Assembly: GCA_916613615.1 (NCBI GenBank)
Contig: OU744726.1
Span: forward strand, 66,418,987-66,482,986
From: Steromphala cineraria
Taxonomy: Eukaryota; Mollusca; Gastropoda; Trochida; Trochidae
DNA: 64,000 nt
Direction of reading: 5' to 3'
The stretch's first letter is position 1; the number at the start of each line of letters is the position of its first letter. Below are positions 49,423 to 62,074 of the stretch, piece by piece. The translations under genes and the position numbers were made by a program. The notes below the pieces were generated by a model. That model saw nothing but the letters and a program-made list of their open reading frames with translations, did no database searches and was not told where the DNA came from.

Positions 49423-49783
49423 GTTTGTTCACTTACCTGTATTCAAACTTTTATCCTATGCAAACATGTCAATGTAAATTTGTCAAACCATTGTTCTTTA
49501 AACAATTGCCACATACATCACCAGTGTTAAGCATGAATATGTCTAAGTCATATCTAAAGGTGAGCTCGTTTGGAAGTTGAAAATGTCCTTTAAATCTCAC
49601 ATGTTCTTTGATTTTTTGTAATCTGATCAATCACTGAAAAGCTCAAATTTAAACGTTAATTGAGCCAGATATCAGTTACAGTTTTTTGCAGTTGTTAAAT
49701 TATATCACATTAACACTCCCATATCACTTTTTTTCAAAGGCAACAAAAAAGGGAAATTAGTCCATCCTCTTCTTAACTTTCTA

Positions 49784-49981
49784 ATGGCTTTTGGCAAAAC
49801 TGATAATCATCCGGAATTTAAAGACAAATTAGGTAACAAAGAATCCTGTGTCTACAGATCTTTTCCTTTCCCTATAGCAATGCTTATGAAGTTACCATAT
49901 TTCATGTCTGTTTCCTTGGGTTTTCCACTTCAAATGGTAGTCGAACAAAGAATATTCAAAAGAATCAAAGATCACAATTAA
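49784..49981 (+). other. Recurrent open block, U3 copy
   Basis: 65 codons from an internal Met. The open homology extends upstream to TTTTTCAAAG at about 49740. Same stop as the other copies. Differences from U1 include Trp to Leu and Cys to Phe. Confidence 0.3.
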
Positions 49982-50136
49982 ATAAATACTGTGGATAGAG
50001 AGTTTTAAATAGTTTTGTGATTTCTTCTATACTGATAAATTATACTCTCCAAGAGGCGAATGTGATCCAATCATTGATTGGTTTGAAAACAACCCAATGG
50101 ACTTTCTCCAGGAACAATATTGATTTATAAATCTTT

Positions 50137-51296
50137 ATAATTTCAACAACAGATCAATGTTATGATCATAATTAAAACTAAACTCCTCACAACCTTGGTA
50201 ATATAAAACAAAATATTCAATTAGAGCCAAAAATAGAAGTTTCAAAGGGAGTTGATTTCATTGAGTCTAATAGCATTATTGTGGCATTAGTTTCATCCTG
50301 TTAAAGCAATCAATGGCCCCAGGTTTTATTTGATTAGAAGCAAAAATGATAATCAGGATAATTCCCTTTTATTGGAAATCATGCAGGCACTCTACCAGAG
50401 CTTTGTTTGGAGAAGTATTCACATTTGTTAATGTATCATATCTACAACTTATGTGTATATTTATTAAAGGGTTTGAACGACAACAGCATTTTAGATATCT
50501 CACTGAACCCAAAAACTTTATTCAGATATGAAAATTATTGTCTTACCAAATCGTTTATTTCGTTTCAGAAACGTTTCTACTTTTGCATTTGATAAGTTAC
50601 ATTATATATTTCATTCTGTTGACAAGTTAACAAAATATTATGTTCATGTTCGTATCAAAACATAATGATAATTTCAACAACAGATCAATGTTATGATCAT
50701 TATTAAAACTAAACTCATCACAACCTTGCTAATATGAAACGAAATATTCAATTAGAGCCATAAATAGATGTTTCAAAGGAAGTTGATTTCATTGATTTTA
50801 ATAGCATTATTGTGTCATTTGTTTCATTCTGTTAAGGCAATCCATGGCCGGAGGTTTTATTTGATTAGAAGCAAAAATGATAATCAGGATAATTTCCTTT
50901 TATTGGATATCAGGCAATCTACCAGAGCTTTGTTGGGAGAAATACTCACATTTGTTAATGTATCATATCTACAACTTATATGTATATTTATTCAAGGTTT
51001 TGAACGACAACAGCATTTTAGACATCTCACTGAACCCAAAAACTTTATTCAGATATGAAAATTATTGTCTTACCAAATCGTTCATTTCGTTTCAGAAACG
51101 TTTTTTCTTTTACATTTGATAAGATACATCGTTCATTTCGTTTCAGAAACGTTTCTTCTTTTACATTTGATAAGATACATTTGAAATTCCAAAAGAAAAA
51201 TACGAGTTTTCTGTTATATTATTTCAATCTGTTGATTATTACTTGACAAGTTAAAGAAATATTATATTGATGTTCGTATCAAAATACAATATTGGG
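50137..51296. repeat. 531-bp tandem duplication within U3
   Basis: The stretch starting ATAATTTCAACAACAG at about 50137 recurs at about 50668 and covers the block with the FRFRN peptide. The second copy carries its own 51-bp duplication (cores at 51079 and 51130). Confidence 0.8.
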
Positions 51297-51978
51297 TGTT
51301 TTTGGAAACAGCGGCTACAGCAATGATCGTTTCTGCAATACTCAATTGTCCTTGTTATTTCTAATAAGATTTAGCCGGTTTAGATATTCCATTAATTAAT
51401 ATGAGTCAAAATTACTGATACATTATTTACAAAATCATACAAAAGGAGACGCGAGAAGTATAATATTAGAGGTTGTTTTGCAATACCCTAGAAAGGTTAC
51501 GTGGATGTGATTAATTGTTTACTGTCATTAAGATAACACTTCTAAGAAATTTGCATTTTTCTCCTTAGTTTTTTTTTCGCATCATTAGTTAAAATGTCTT
51601 ACCAATACAATATGTCGATCCAAGAAGTAATACAGATCAACTATTAGTATTTTTCCAAATATGATTTATTTACCGATTGATAGAGTCATATATAAAAGTA
51701 TCCTGCAATTTACTTATTTGTCTTATATAAGATATAGTGAAGATTTCGGAAGTAAATCATTTACAGAATTAAAACTGTATTTTCCTTTTAATCCTTGAAA
51801 GCTATAAACGAGGAGAAATATAAAGATAAAAGTGATAACCACTAGGCTGTTTCTCTGTTGTGGTAAAATGTATAGTTTAATCTAAATTCTAAAGAGCAAT
51901 TTAAATTTGGACACGGACAATTTTTTTATAGTAACATTGAGAAGACTAGGTCCACTCATTCCTGCTTTGATGCAAATT

Positions 51979-52154
51979 CAGTAGAACAAGGATATAGCGA
52001 ACACTCGGATATATCGAACACTCGGATATAGCGAACAAATTTTCAAGTCCCGTCCCTATATAATATCATTAAAATTATATGCGTATAGCGAACACCGGAT
52101 ATAGCAAACTAAATTCTTTGGTCCCTTGGAGTTCGTTATATCCGAGTTCTACTG
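51979..52154. mobile_element. Pogo/Tigger-like miniature element
   Basis: Ends CAGTAGAAC and GTTCTACTG are perfect inverted repeats. Inside, motifs of the GGATATAGCGAACACTCGGA type recur three times and reappear inverted near the right end (GTTCGTTATATCCGAG). 176 bp, absent from U1, U2 and U4. The right flank is TA; the left flank has mutated to TT. Confidence 0.85.
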
Positions 52155-53099
52155 TATTTCCATTTCTCGTTACTTGGCTCCTGTAACGTTATCCTTCGTG
52201 TTAATTGTTCAAAACACATTAAAACAGCCGTGTTAAGCTCTTAAATACTGCATATAATTGACACAGTTGAACTATGTTCACCAATCTCGAGAATCATACA
52301 GCTATGATATATTGAAATCAAACAACTTCTTACTCTACTTTCTTGAAATCAATCAATTTCTTACTCTACTTCCTTGAATGGCATGCAGCCAAATAAACGT
52401 GATTGCTTTTCGAAGGTTTTATGACTCCAGGGTGAATGGAGCAGATAAGCAATCAGGACAATGAAGATGGATATCTGAGGTGAATGAATCTGTTATCATT
52501 CTTTGTGTCATTTTTGTAGCAAACACTTCAATAAAATCGTATCTCTGGGGTCACTGAAATTCAACCTGTTTTCCGTGTTATAAAATACAAGCAAATGTTT
52601 TTGAAAGTAAAAACATCATATGATTAATCACATTGCTTAAAATATTTAATCAATGATGCTGATGATGTATTCTTGTTAACGTTTTCCTAGAAATAAATAT
52701 GGTTGGTTGGTTATCAAATGACTCATTGTAACAACGAATGACCCTTGCTGTCTGTACAGATAGTAGCATTTACAAATAGTTTTTGCTGTATAATCGAAAT
52801 ATCTGAATACCATTACTTTGTTTCAGTATCATCAGTATCGTGAAGCAATACTTTTGGGCAATTTTCTTAACTGTCAAAAGCTGCGGAATTTAAGACAAAT
52901 TGTCAGGAAAGTTTGAAGTACTTGGGCAACCATGACGTTCCCAAACTACAGAGACTTACTTCACAGAGCAACCTCTATACAGGAGGCCTGAACTCTCATT
53001 CCTAATCACCTCTCTCAGGATATTTTAGCGACTTGTGAATGGCAACCTAGGTCTCAGGGTACCCCTCGTTATAACCGGATGCTATTTATATGTTTTCGG

Positions 53100-53303
53100 T
53101 CAGCACGACTTGTATATCAAATGTAAATAATATTGTGAATGATTTACTCTCAGATCTTTACTAAATGCAAAGCTAGATACAAACATCTGATAGAAATGCT
53201 CAAAAGTAACAATATAAAGACCTTTTGACAATATTTCAATTATACACACAGTAATATTGTCTGAGGAACACCTCCAAGGATTACCTGGGTGACCTCCAAT
53301 CAC
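53100..53303 (-). other. Recurrent 67-codon minus-strand block, U3 copy
   Basis: Same as the block at 44971-45174, with Glu to Gly and a Cys-to-Ile change among few differences. Confidence 0.25.
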
Positions 53304-53508
53304 CTGAAACTAAAGTGTTGTGCTCTCAATGGACTTACCTTGTAAACCAATCCTTTTTATGGGTTTTCGGTTAGCATGACTTGTGAATCTTATATAAATT
53401 ACATTTTGAACAATTGACTCTCAAACATTGAATGAATACAAAGATTGAAAAGCAACAAGTGCTAGAAATGTTCGAAAATAACAAGGCATCATAACATACC
53501 TGGGTCCT

Positions 53509-53611
53509 GTTGCACAAAATGCTAAGGTTGCCTAAGTCACAAAGCCATCCTTAATGTAATGTTAAGAGATGGCGCTAAGGTACACCTTAGTTTTAGGTCC
53601 ATTTGTGCAAC
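53509..53611. mobile_element. Miniature element with GTTGCACAAA ends, U3 copy
   Basis: Same position and structure as in U2, with perfect GTTGCACAAA/TTTGTGCAAC ends. Confidence 0.8.
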
Positions 53612-54507
53612 AAGCCCCTATTGTTTAAAGAACCGACGATTCACATAGTAATCATTTCAAATATTTCCAAAATACTGTTATTCAGCACAGAGGTTACCTA
53701 CAATAACCTTAATTCTTCGTGAATGGAAACCTTGGTGTAATGTTGAGCTCTTAAGGTACTCTTATTAGAAGCGGATGCTGCAGTCTGGCATGTTAAATCA
53801 CCCATTGAAAGTAACAATCCAGTACACTGGCCATTTTGACAAAAACGATAAAAGTTACAATTTGACTACAGAACTAATCCTAAAGTTACCAACACCAGTT
53901 ACTGAGCTGAAGATTTGAGAGATCAATTTCTTCTTTGAAGTGATTCAGTGTGTTCTCGAAATACTCATTTATGAAATTTTTAGCCTTTCTAATGTTGCTT
54001 GGTTTTTTAATGGTGTTTAGCATAAAAGTGACAACAGGAATGAAGTTTTCTAGTCTTTTATACGATAGAATGGAAATTTCAATGAATTTTTTTATTATCT
54101 TTTATCACATTACACCTTCCAATATAGGCTAATGTTGAATATATGATTTATATAACATTTGTTGTTGGCGAAGGTTCACGTTTATGGAAAACCAATTGAT
54201 GTTAAATGGAGACGTCACTGTATGAAGGATTTACTTCACACAATAAGGGGGCGTTCGCTCATTTAGGAAACCTTTCAGTTCAATTTTATTGCAGCAATAA
54301 ATGCGAAAGTTTATCTAAGAAATGATAACAGGTTCATTGATTCTTTGGCTGGCAAATTTTGGTCAATTGTTTGCCCCAAGCCATGAAACCTTCGAAAACC
54401 AATCTAGTTCCTTTCTTGCTTAGTGAACTTATCGACATATTCAGTACATTTATTTGTGTCACTTAATATATGCTCATAAAACGAACTGAGAGCTTTAAAG
54501 GATTTAA

Positions 54508-55261
54508 CCTCACAGTTAAAGTTAAAATGCTTTGACAATTTGAATATTTCTTTAGTTTAAATACAAAAAAATCGTATATGGAAAATTTTTATGCATAATT
54601 TGATAGAAAATTTGAGTAAACCCACACCTTTGTCAATTGCAAGTATGATACAATGCCATATCGTCGGAATGTAGTCACATTCAAACATTTAGCAACTGAT
54701 GCGCTTTGGGTTATCTAAATAGATGTAGAATACTGTTATACATTTTGAGAAACATCTCTATGAAATTGAACATTACATTGATTATGCTTTTAATCGTAGT
54801 TGTTGTTTTATAATCATGGGTTATTTTGTCCTCAACTTTTATCGATGTTCATCCGTTAAGTAATTATGTTATAAAATATGATAACCTCACAGTTATAGTC
54901 AAAATGCTTTAACAAGTTGAATATTTGATTAGTTTCATTACAAACAAATCGTATATGGAAAATGTATATGCATGATTTGATTAATCGTCCTTCGTCAATT
55001 GCTAGTATGATACAATGTCATGTCATCGGAATATAATCTTATTCACACATTTAGCAACTGATGCGCTTTAGGTTATCTAAACAGATATAGTATAATGTTT
55101 TGCATTTGTGAAAATACATTTATATGAATTTGAACATTACATTGATTAGGTTTTTAATCATAGGTGTTGTTTTATAATCGCGGAGTATTAAGAGTTATTT
55201 TTGTCTTAAACTTCTATGGTTGTTCATCCGTTGAGTAATTATGTTATAAAATATTATAACA
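54508..55261. repeat. 377-bp tandem duplication at the U3/U4 join
   Basis: CCTCACAGTTA begins at 54508 and again at 54885. Each copy continues through CGTATATGGAAAAT and the TGTTGTTTTATAATC stretch. Confidence 0.75.
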
Positions 55262-55391
55262 TCAGTTTATATTTTCCCTTTAACAATTTCTTTCTCTATT
55301 TCCCGCTTTGGCATGTAGAGAAGTAAACGTGATTGGTTTTCGAGGGTTTGATGGATATGGTTTTTGGGTAAATTGAAGCATTTAAGCATTC

Positions 55392-55616
55392 ATGTCAATA
55401 AAGATTGATATCTGGGCATTCTACTGTGCCATTTTTGTTGCAAACACTTCAGCAAAACCATGCCCCAATGGTCACTGTCGCCAGTCATCCTGTTTAGAAT
55501 GTTTTCAAAAGCTAAAACATCATAGGATTAATTGCATTGCTGAAGCCATTTTACTAGGGATGCTAACAATGTGTTTAAACGGAACTTTTCTCATTGATTT
55601 TAAAGAGATTTCTTAA
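55392..55616 (+). other. Recurrent open block, unknown
   Basis: 74-codon frame with AKPCPNGHCRQSSCLECFQK, a Cys-rich stretch. Copies in U1, U2, U3 and U5 have stops or indels. No zinc-finger or other family match I can name. Confidence 0.2.
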
Positions 55617-56550
55617 AGAGTTTTTGAATAACATTAACCACAATGACGCTTTCAGTTTATATGGTAAGATGCGATTTCAAATGCTGCTTTATTCTAAGTT
55701 ACTTGTGACCTCGGCTTGAAATGTTTGTTAAACATGTACAAAAGAACTATGTGACGATGATATCTGTCTAATAGCGTATGTATATGTAAGCCGTCAGCCA
55801 GGCTTGAGTGACATAACATGAATAATTGCACTCAAACATTCACTGAATATAAAGATAGACAAAATAGTCTCTAGAAACGTTCAAAAATAACACTAAAACT
55901 GATATCAACGTTACATAGATTAAGGATGCTCTGTATTATCGATATATCGATATATTGCAAAACAGGAACAAGGTGATACGAATCGATGCACGTTTTTGAA
56001 ATTATCCAATATATCGAAAGTTTTAAAAAGAGCTTTTTCCATCTTAAATTACTAACAAACACAAACAAATGTTACAAGATTTATGTTAAGTTCGTTTCAA
56101 AGTGTGAAGTTGTGTTGTGAATATAGCTCAGATATTTATACAGATCATAAACAGTGATTGAAAAAATATCCTTTCCAAAAAGTTTAAAAGTGGCTGAAAA
56201 ATGTATTTAAATGGGTAGGAAATGAATGCATGAACGTCAGTGTAAGACGGATTTACTCTACATGGTATACACTAAGAACACTTTGCTCCATCAGGCAATC
56301 TTTCAGTTGGATTTATTACACCGTTTTATGTCGTTGTTTATCATGGAAATCATTGCAGATGTTGTGACCCTAGAGAATCAACTTAAATGGTTTGGAAACT
56401 TTGAGTGCGACATTTGCCCAAAGATATAAAACATTCAAATTGCATATGTATATGTATGCTCATAAATGATTTTGTTAGGACATATGAAAGAATATTTTAT
56501 TATTTTTAAAAATACTAAAGTAAAATTTACACTAGTGTTTAATAGAGGAT

Positions 56551-56643
56551 ATCTTTTGTTTTGAGTGTGATATCACTTATCTCTCATCGAGTGACGGGGT
56601 AGAGCCAGTATTTTCACGAGATATCACACTCAAAACAAAAGAT
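56551..56643. repeat. Perfect 24-bp inverted repeat (hairpin)
   Basis: Arms at 56551-56574 and 56620-56643 are exact reverse complements (ATCTTTTGTTTTGAGTG... against ...CACTCAAAACAAAAGAT), with a 45-bp loop. It belongs to an insertion absent from U1 to U3. Confidence 0.85.
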
Positions 56644-56646
56644 CTG

Positions 56647-56909
56647 TTTATTATATGCCTCTGTGGTTAAAAGCTGTTGTAATTTATGCCCAAAAGGTCT
56701 TGACTCGAGAGTTTTCTGGCGACGTCTTACCAATGTTGATCGTAACTTAGCGACGTTGATTGTAGAAGTGACGTCAAACCACTGTACACATGACGTCATC
56801 CCCTCTGTGATATTTTCACTGACTTAAAAAAGTGATATCACACTCAGCGGCTAGAAAACTTTTCTAGAACTGAGAAAACTCAGTCTCTCACTGCTTGGCA
56901 TATAATAAA
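56647..56909. mobile_element. Miniature element with TTTATTATATGCC ends
   Basis: TTTATTATATGCC (56647-56659) and GGCATATAATAAA (56897-56909) are perfect 13-bp inverted ends of a 263-bp segment. It contains a TGATATCACACTCA motif shared with the neighbouring hairpin, so the two are probably one composite or nested insertion. It also holds TGACGTCA near 56791. Confidence 0.65.
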
Positions 56910-56996
56910 GTCATTTACATGTATGTAATGCAAACATTTACAATGTTGTGAAGCAAGTTCTGGTAAAACATTTTAGCAAGTCAGGTATGCATGTAA

Positions 56997-57242
56997 ATGA
57001 GTAAATTTGCAATGATTACTTGGTTGTGCCTCATGTCTGAAGGTATTACTGTAACACGAGTAATTGATAATGAAAAGGAGGTAGTTGATCAAGTGTTAAC
57101 AGCTGGGGATGTCACAGTTGAATCGATTGTGAGTATTGTAGAAGATGATAGATATGAAATAGATGTATTATTACACATGATATATATTAAACGCCTAAGT
57201 CAGTTGTTACCTATGAAATGTTTAAACTTCCTCTTGATTTAA
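56997..57242 (+). other. Open block, U4 copy (81 codons)
   Basis: Longest version of the 62-codon block. It continues past the point where U1 and U2 stop, adding LLHMIYIKRLSQLLPMK. The longer form may be closer to the ancestral reading. Confidence 0.25.
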
Positions 57243-57814
57243 CTTACTGTAAACATTAAAAATCTACTTCGACATCAATCCAAATGAAGATCATGAGTCA
57301 TATTCGGACATTGTTATAAATGTGTATTGTCAAATACGTTGAGAAATAGTAATTTACATCATAAATGTGCACCTGACGTAGTAATATAACGTTGCATGCT
57401 TGTAGGTAAAGGGGAATCTTTGTACCTATACATAAATCATGATAAGCTACTTCATCTAAGATAGGGAGGGTGGGTACATGCAGCTTACGTTTTATCAATA
57501 GTGGACAAAATTAACTGTTATAACTATTTTCCATAAATATAAACATACTGATTTATATGCCAATAAAATATGCCTCAATTCAATCCTGTGGCGATCAATC
57601 AAAGGAATTTAATATAAAATATTGAATGATAGATCAATATTTGTTCTAAGTGTGTACCGATATTAGACATAACATTCAGTTATCCTTATCAACATTTGTT
57701 TGATAATATATCACTAGAAATGGGAACAAGAAATAATCAGTGTCGAATCAATACGGGTTGTATACATCCTCGTACCTTCAGTTTGTTCACTTACCTGTAT
57801 TCAAAACTTTTATC

Positions 57815-58000
57815 CTATGAAAACAATGTAAATTTGTCAAACCATTGTTCTTTAAACTTTTTGACACAAACATCACCAGTGTTAAACACCAATATGTCTA
57901 TCTCATAACTTAAGGTAAGCTCGTTTGGAAGTTGAAAATGTCCTTTAAAACTCAAATTTCCTTGATTGTTTGTAATCTGATCAATCACTGATAAGCTCAA
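57815..58000 (-). other. Minus-strand candidate exon relic, U4 copy
   Basis: Differs from U1 by Gly to Val after DVC. Donor-side CACTTACCTG is intact; the same TAG precedes it. Confidence 0.25.
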
Positions 58001-58126
58001 ATTTAAACGTTAATTGAGACAGATATCACGACGTTTTTATTACAGTATTCTGCAGTTGATAAATTATGTCACATTATTCCTTTCTACCTCGTAACACTGC
58101 CATATGACATTTTTTGCAAAGGTAAG

Positions 58127-58363
58127 ATGAAAGGACAATTAGTCAATGCTCTTCTTAACTTTCTAATGCCTTTCGGCAATACTGATAAATATCCGGAATT
58201 TAAAGACAAATTAGCTAACAAAAACTCTCGTGGCTACAGATCTTTTTCTTTCCCTGTAGCAATGCTTATGAAGTTACCATATTTCATGTCTGTTTCCTGG
58301 GGTTGTCCGCTTCAAATGGTAGTCGAACAAAGAATATTCAAAAGAATCAAAGATCACAATTAA
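58127..58363 (+). other. 78-codon open block, U4 copy
   Basis: One Gly-to-Ala difference from U1. Confidence 0.28.
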
Positions 58364-58833
58364 ATAAAAGTGGATAGACAGTTTTAATTAGATTTCTGAT
58401 TTCTTTAATCTTGATTTAATATGTCATAGTTTGATACAAGTGCGGGTCCCCCCATAGAACACAAATAAGTGCTAACTGATAAATTATGCTCTCTAAAAGA
58501 CGAATGTGATCCAATCATTGATTGGTTTGAAAACAACCATATCCCATAGGATTTTCTCCAGGAACAATATTGATTTATAAAACTTTATAATTTCAACAAG
58601 AGATCAATGTTATGATCATTATTAAACAAAAATTCAATTAGAGCCATAAATAGATTTTTCAAAGGGAGTTGCTCTCATCGATTTTAATAACATTATTGTG
58701 GCATTAGTTTCATCCTGTTAGAAATATTGCCGGAGGTTTTATTTGGTTAGAAGCAAAAATAATAATCAGGATAATTCCCTTTTATTGGAAATCATGCACT
58801 CTACCAGAGCTTTGTTGGGAGAAATACTCACAT

Positions 58834-59031
58834 TTGTTAATGTATCATTTCTCCAAATTATGTGTATACATATTTGAACGAAAACAGTATTTCAAATATC
58901 TCACTGAAACCAAAAACGTTTTTTCAGATATGAAAATTATTGTCTTACCAAATCGTTTATTTCGTTTTAGAAACATTTCTTCTTTAGCATTTGATAAGTT
59001 ACATTTGAAATTCCAAAAGAGTTTTCTGTAA
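58834..59031 (+). other. Recurrent open block, U4 copy
   Basis: Equivalent of 11297-11524, shortened by a small deletion after FQK. It contains the empty target site of the giant element. Confidence 0.2.
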
Positions 59032-60752
59032 TATTATTTTATTCTATTGATGATTACTCGACAAGTTATAGAAATATTATATTCATGTTCGTATCAAAAT
59101 ACAATATTGTGTTTTTCGGAAGCAGCGGCTAAAGCAATGATCGTTTCTGCAAAATTAACTTGTTCTTGTTATTTCTATTAAGATTTAGCCGGTTTAGATA
59201 TTCCATTAATCAATATGAGTCAAAATTACTGATACATTATTTTAAAAATCGTACGAAAAGGGCCTCGAGAAGTATGATATTAGAGGTTGATTTGAAATAC
59301 CCTAGAAAGGTTATGTGAATGTGATTAATTGTGTTACGGTCATTAAGATAACACTTTTCAGTAATTTGAATTTTTCTCCTTTTAATTACTTAAAATTAAA
59401 AAAAATTCCACATCATTAGTCAAAATGTCTTAACAATACTATACGTCGATCACAGAGGAATACAGACCAACTATTAGTATTTTTCAAAATATGATTTATT
59501 TATAGATAACTCTTATATAAAGAATAAACTGCTATTTACTTATTTGTCTTCAATAAGATATAGTGACAATTTCGGAAGTTAATCATTAACATAATTAGAA
59601 CTGTATGTTTAACTTTCTTTTTATTCTTCGAAAGCTTTAGAAAATGTTATAAGCACGAAAAAATATAAAGATAAAAGTGATAACAGTGATGGTAAAATGT
59701 ATAGTTTAATCTAAATTCTAAAGAGCAATTTAAATTTGGACACGGACAATTTTTTTATAGTAACATTGAAAAGATAGGTCTACTCATTACTGATTTAATG
59801 TAAACATATCCATTTCTCTTCACTTGGCTCCTGTAACTTTTACGTTATCTTAACAAACTTCCTTCGTGTTAATTGTTCAAAACACATTTAAACACAGCCG
59901 TGTTAAACTCTATAAATACTGCATTGACACAATTGAACTTTGTTCACCTATCTCGAGAATCGTACAGCTCTGATATATTGAAATCAAACAATTTCTTACT
60001 CTTCTTCCTTGAAATCAAAACAATTTCTTACTCTACTTCCTTGAATGGCATGCAGCCAAATAAACGTGATTGCTTTTCGAAGGTTTTATGACTCTAGGGT
60101 GAACGAAGCAGATAAGCAATCAGGACAATGAAGATTGATATCTGAGGTGAATGAATCTGTTATCATTCTTTGTGTCATTTTTGCAGCGAACAGTTCAATA
60201 AAATCGTATCTCTGGGATCACTGAAATTCAACCTGTTTTCCTGGTTATAAAATACAAGCAAATGTTTTCGAAGGTAAAAACATCATACGATCAAACTATT
60301 TAATAAATGATGCTGATGATATGATCTTGTTAACGTTTTCCTAAAAACAAATATGGTTAGTTGGTTATTGAATAGCCAATTGTAGCAACGAATGACCCTT
60401 GCTGTCTGTACAGATAATAACATTTACAAATAGTTTTAACTGTATAATCGAAATATCTGAATACCATTACTTTGTTTCAGTATCATCAGTATCGTTAAGC
60501 AATACTTTTGGGCAATTTTCTTAACTGTCAAAAGCTGCGGAATTTAAGACAAATTGTCTGAAAGTTTGAAGTACTTGGGCAACCATGACGTTCCCAAACT
60601 ACAGAGACTTACTTCACAGAGCAACCTCTATACAGGAGACCTGAACTCTCATTCCTAATCACCTCTCTCAGGATACCTTAGCGTCTTGTGATTGGCAACC
60701 TAGGTCTCAGGGTACCCCTCGTTATAACCGGATGCTATTTATGTGTTTTCAG

Positions 60753-60953
60753 TCAGCACGACTTGTATATCAAATGTAAGTAATATTGTGAATGATTGAC
60801 TCTCAGATATTGACTGAATGCAAAGCTAGATAACATCTGATAGAAATGCTCAAAAGTAACAATATAAAGACCTTTTGACAAACATTCAATCATACACACA
60901 GTAATATTGTCTGAGGAACACCTCCAAGGATTACCTGGGTGACCTCCAATCAC
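60753..60953 (-). other. Recurrent minus-strand block, U4 copy
   Basis: 66 codons, lacking one residue relative to U2 and U3 (QMLSSF against QMFVSSF), an in-frame 3-bp deletion. Confidence 0.25.
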
Positions 60954-61158
60954 CTGAAACTAAAGTGTTGTGCTCTCAATGGACTTACCTTGTAAACCAA
61001 TCCCTTTTATGTGTTTTCGGTTAGCATGACCTGTGAATCTAATATATATTACATTTTAAAAAATTGACTCTCAAACATTGAATGAATACAAAGATTGAAA
61101 AGCAACAAGTGCTAGAAATGTTCGAAAATAACAAGGCATCATAACATACCTGGGTCCC

Positions 61159-61261
61159 GTTGTACAAAATGCTAAGGTTGCCTAAGTCACAAAGCCATCC
61201 TTAATGTAATGTTAAGACATGGCGCTAAGGTACACCTTAGTTTTAAGTCCATTTGTGCAAC
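61159..61261. mobile_element. Miniature element with GTTGCACAAA ends, U4 copy
   Basis: Left end mutated to GTTGTACAAA; right end TTTGTGCAAC intact. Confidence 0.8.
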
Positions 61262-61477
61262 AAGCCCCTGTTGTTTAAAGGACCGACGATGCCCATAGTA
61301 ATCATTTCTTACAAACATCTCCAATTCTGTAATTCAGCACAAAGGTTTCCTGTGATAACCTTAAAACGTCGTGAATGGAACCCTTGGTGTAATATTGAGC
61401 TCTTAAGGTACTCTCATTACAAGCGGATGTTGCAGTCTGACATGATAAATCACCCTTTGAAAGTAACAATCCAGTAA
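61253..61477 (+). other. Open block, U4 copy of the 13683 frame
   Basis: Contains REWNPWCNIELLRYSHYKRML and stops after KVTIQ, short of the U1 end. A minus-strand frame across the same DNA (61302-61571) is also open, so openness alone is weak evidence. Confidence 0.2.
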
Positions 61478-61735
61478 ATTTGGCATCTTGACAAAAACGA
61501 TAAAAGTTGACAACAGAACTAATCCTAAAGTTACCAACACCAGCTACTGTGCTGACGATTTGAGAGATCAATTTGTTCTTTAAAGTGATTCAGTGGGTTC
61601 TCGAAATACTCATTTATGACAATTTTAGTTTTTCTAATTTTGTGTAGTTCTTTGAATGGCGATTAGCATATACGTGATAACAGGAATTAAGCTTTCTAGT
61701 CTTGTATACGATAGAATGTAAATTTCAATGAAACT

Positions 61736-62074
61736 TTATACTTTGAATAAGCATATGATACATAACACATTACAATTATATAAATAAAAATAAAAATATC
61801 CCCAACGCCAACCTTTTCTTTTACACATACACCCAATCTGAAAATGTTTATTGAACAAAACACTTAAATTCAACAATGACCAGATTGCATCATCAAATGT
61901 CATAAACATCATATATTCAATATTATCCTTTATCACATTATACCTTCCAATATAGGTTAATGTTGAATATATGATTTTTATATCATTTTTGTTGGAGAAC
62001 GTTCCTGATTTATGGTAAACGAATTGAGGGTAAATGGAGACGTCACTGTATGAAGGATTTACTCCACCTTTCAC
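61736..62074 (-). other. 112-codon minus-strand frame, unknown
   Basis: Near-identical to 45938-46249, extended at the N-terminal side. No recognisable domain. Confidence 0.15.

Larger units (their letters stand above)
46841..55150. repeat. Tandem macro-repeat unit U3
   Basis: Longest unit, about 8.3 kb, with the anchor order kept. It has grown by a TTAA-flanked insertion (48772-49422), a 531-bp tandem duplication (from 50137), a pogo-like miniature element (51979-52154) and a 377-bp tandem duplication (from 54508, running over the U4 boundary). Its 62-codon block is broken, and its minus-strand exon relic is shifted by an indel. Confidence 0.85.

Noticed and set aside
10587..58363. A conserved gene family encoded by the 78-codon block
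   Set aside because: The replacement-to-silent ratio is that of neutral DNA and no homolog is recognised. Kept only as a low-confidence block.
60960..60995. Tiny minus-strand intron between GTAAGTCC and TTTCAG
   Set aside because: It would be about 35 bp, too short for a normal metazoan intron, and the frames on both sides do not form a recognisable protein.
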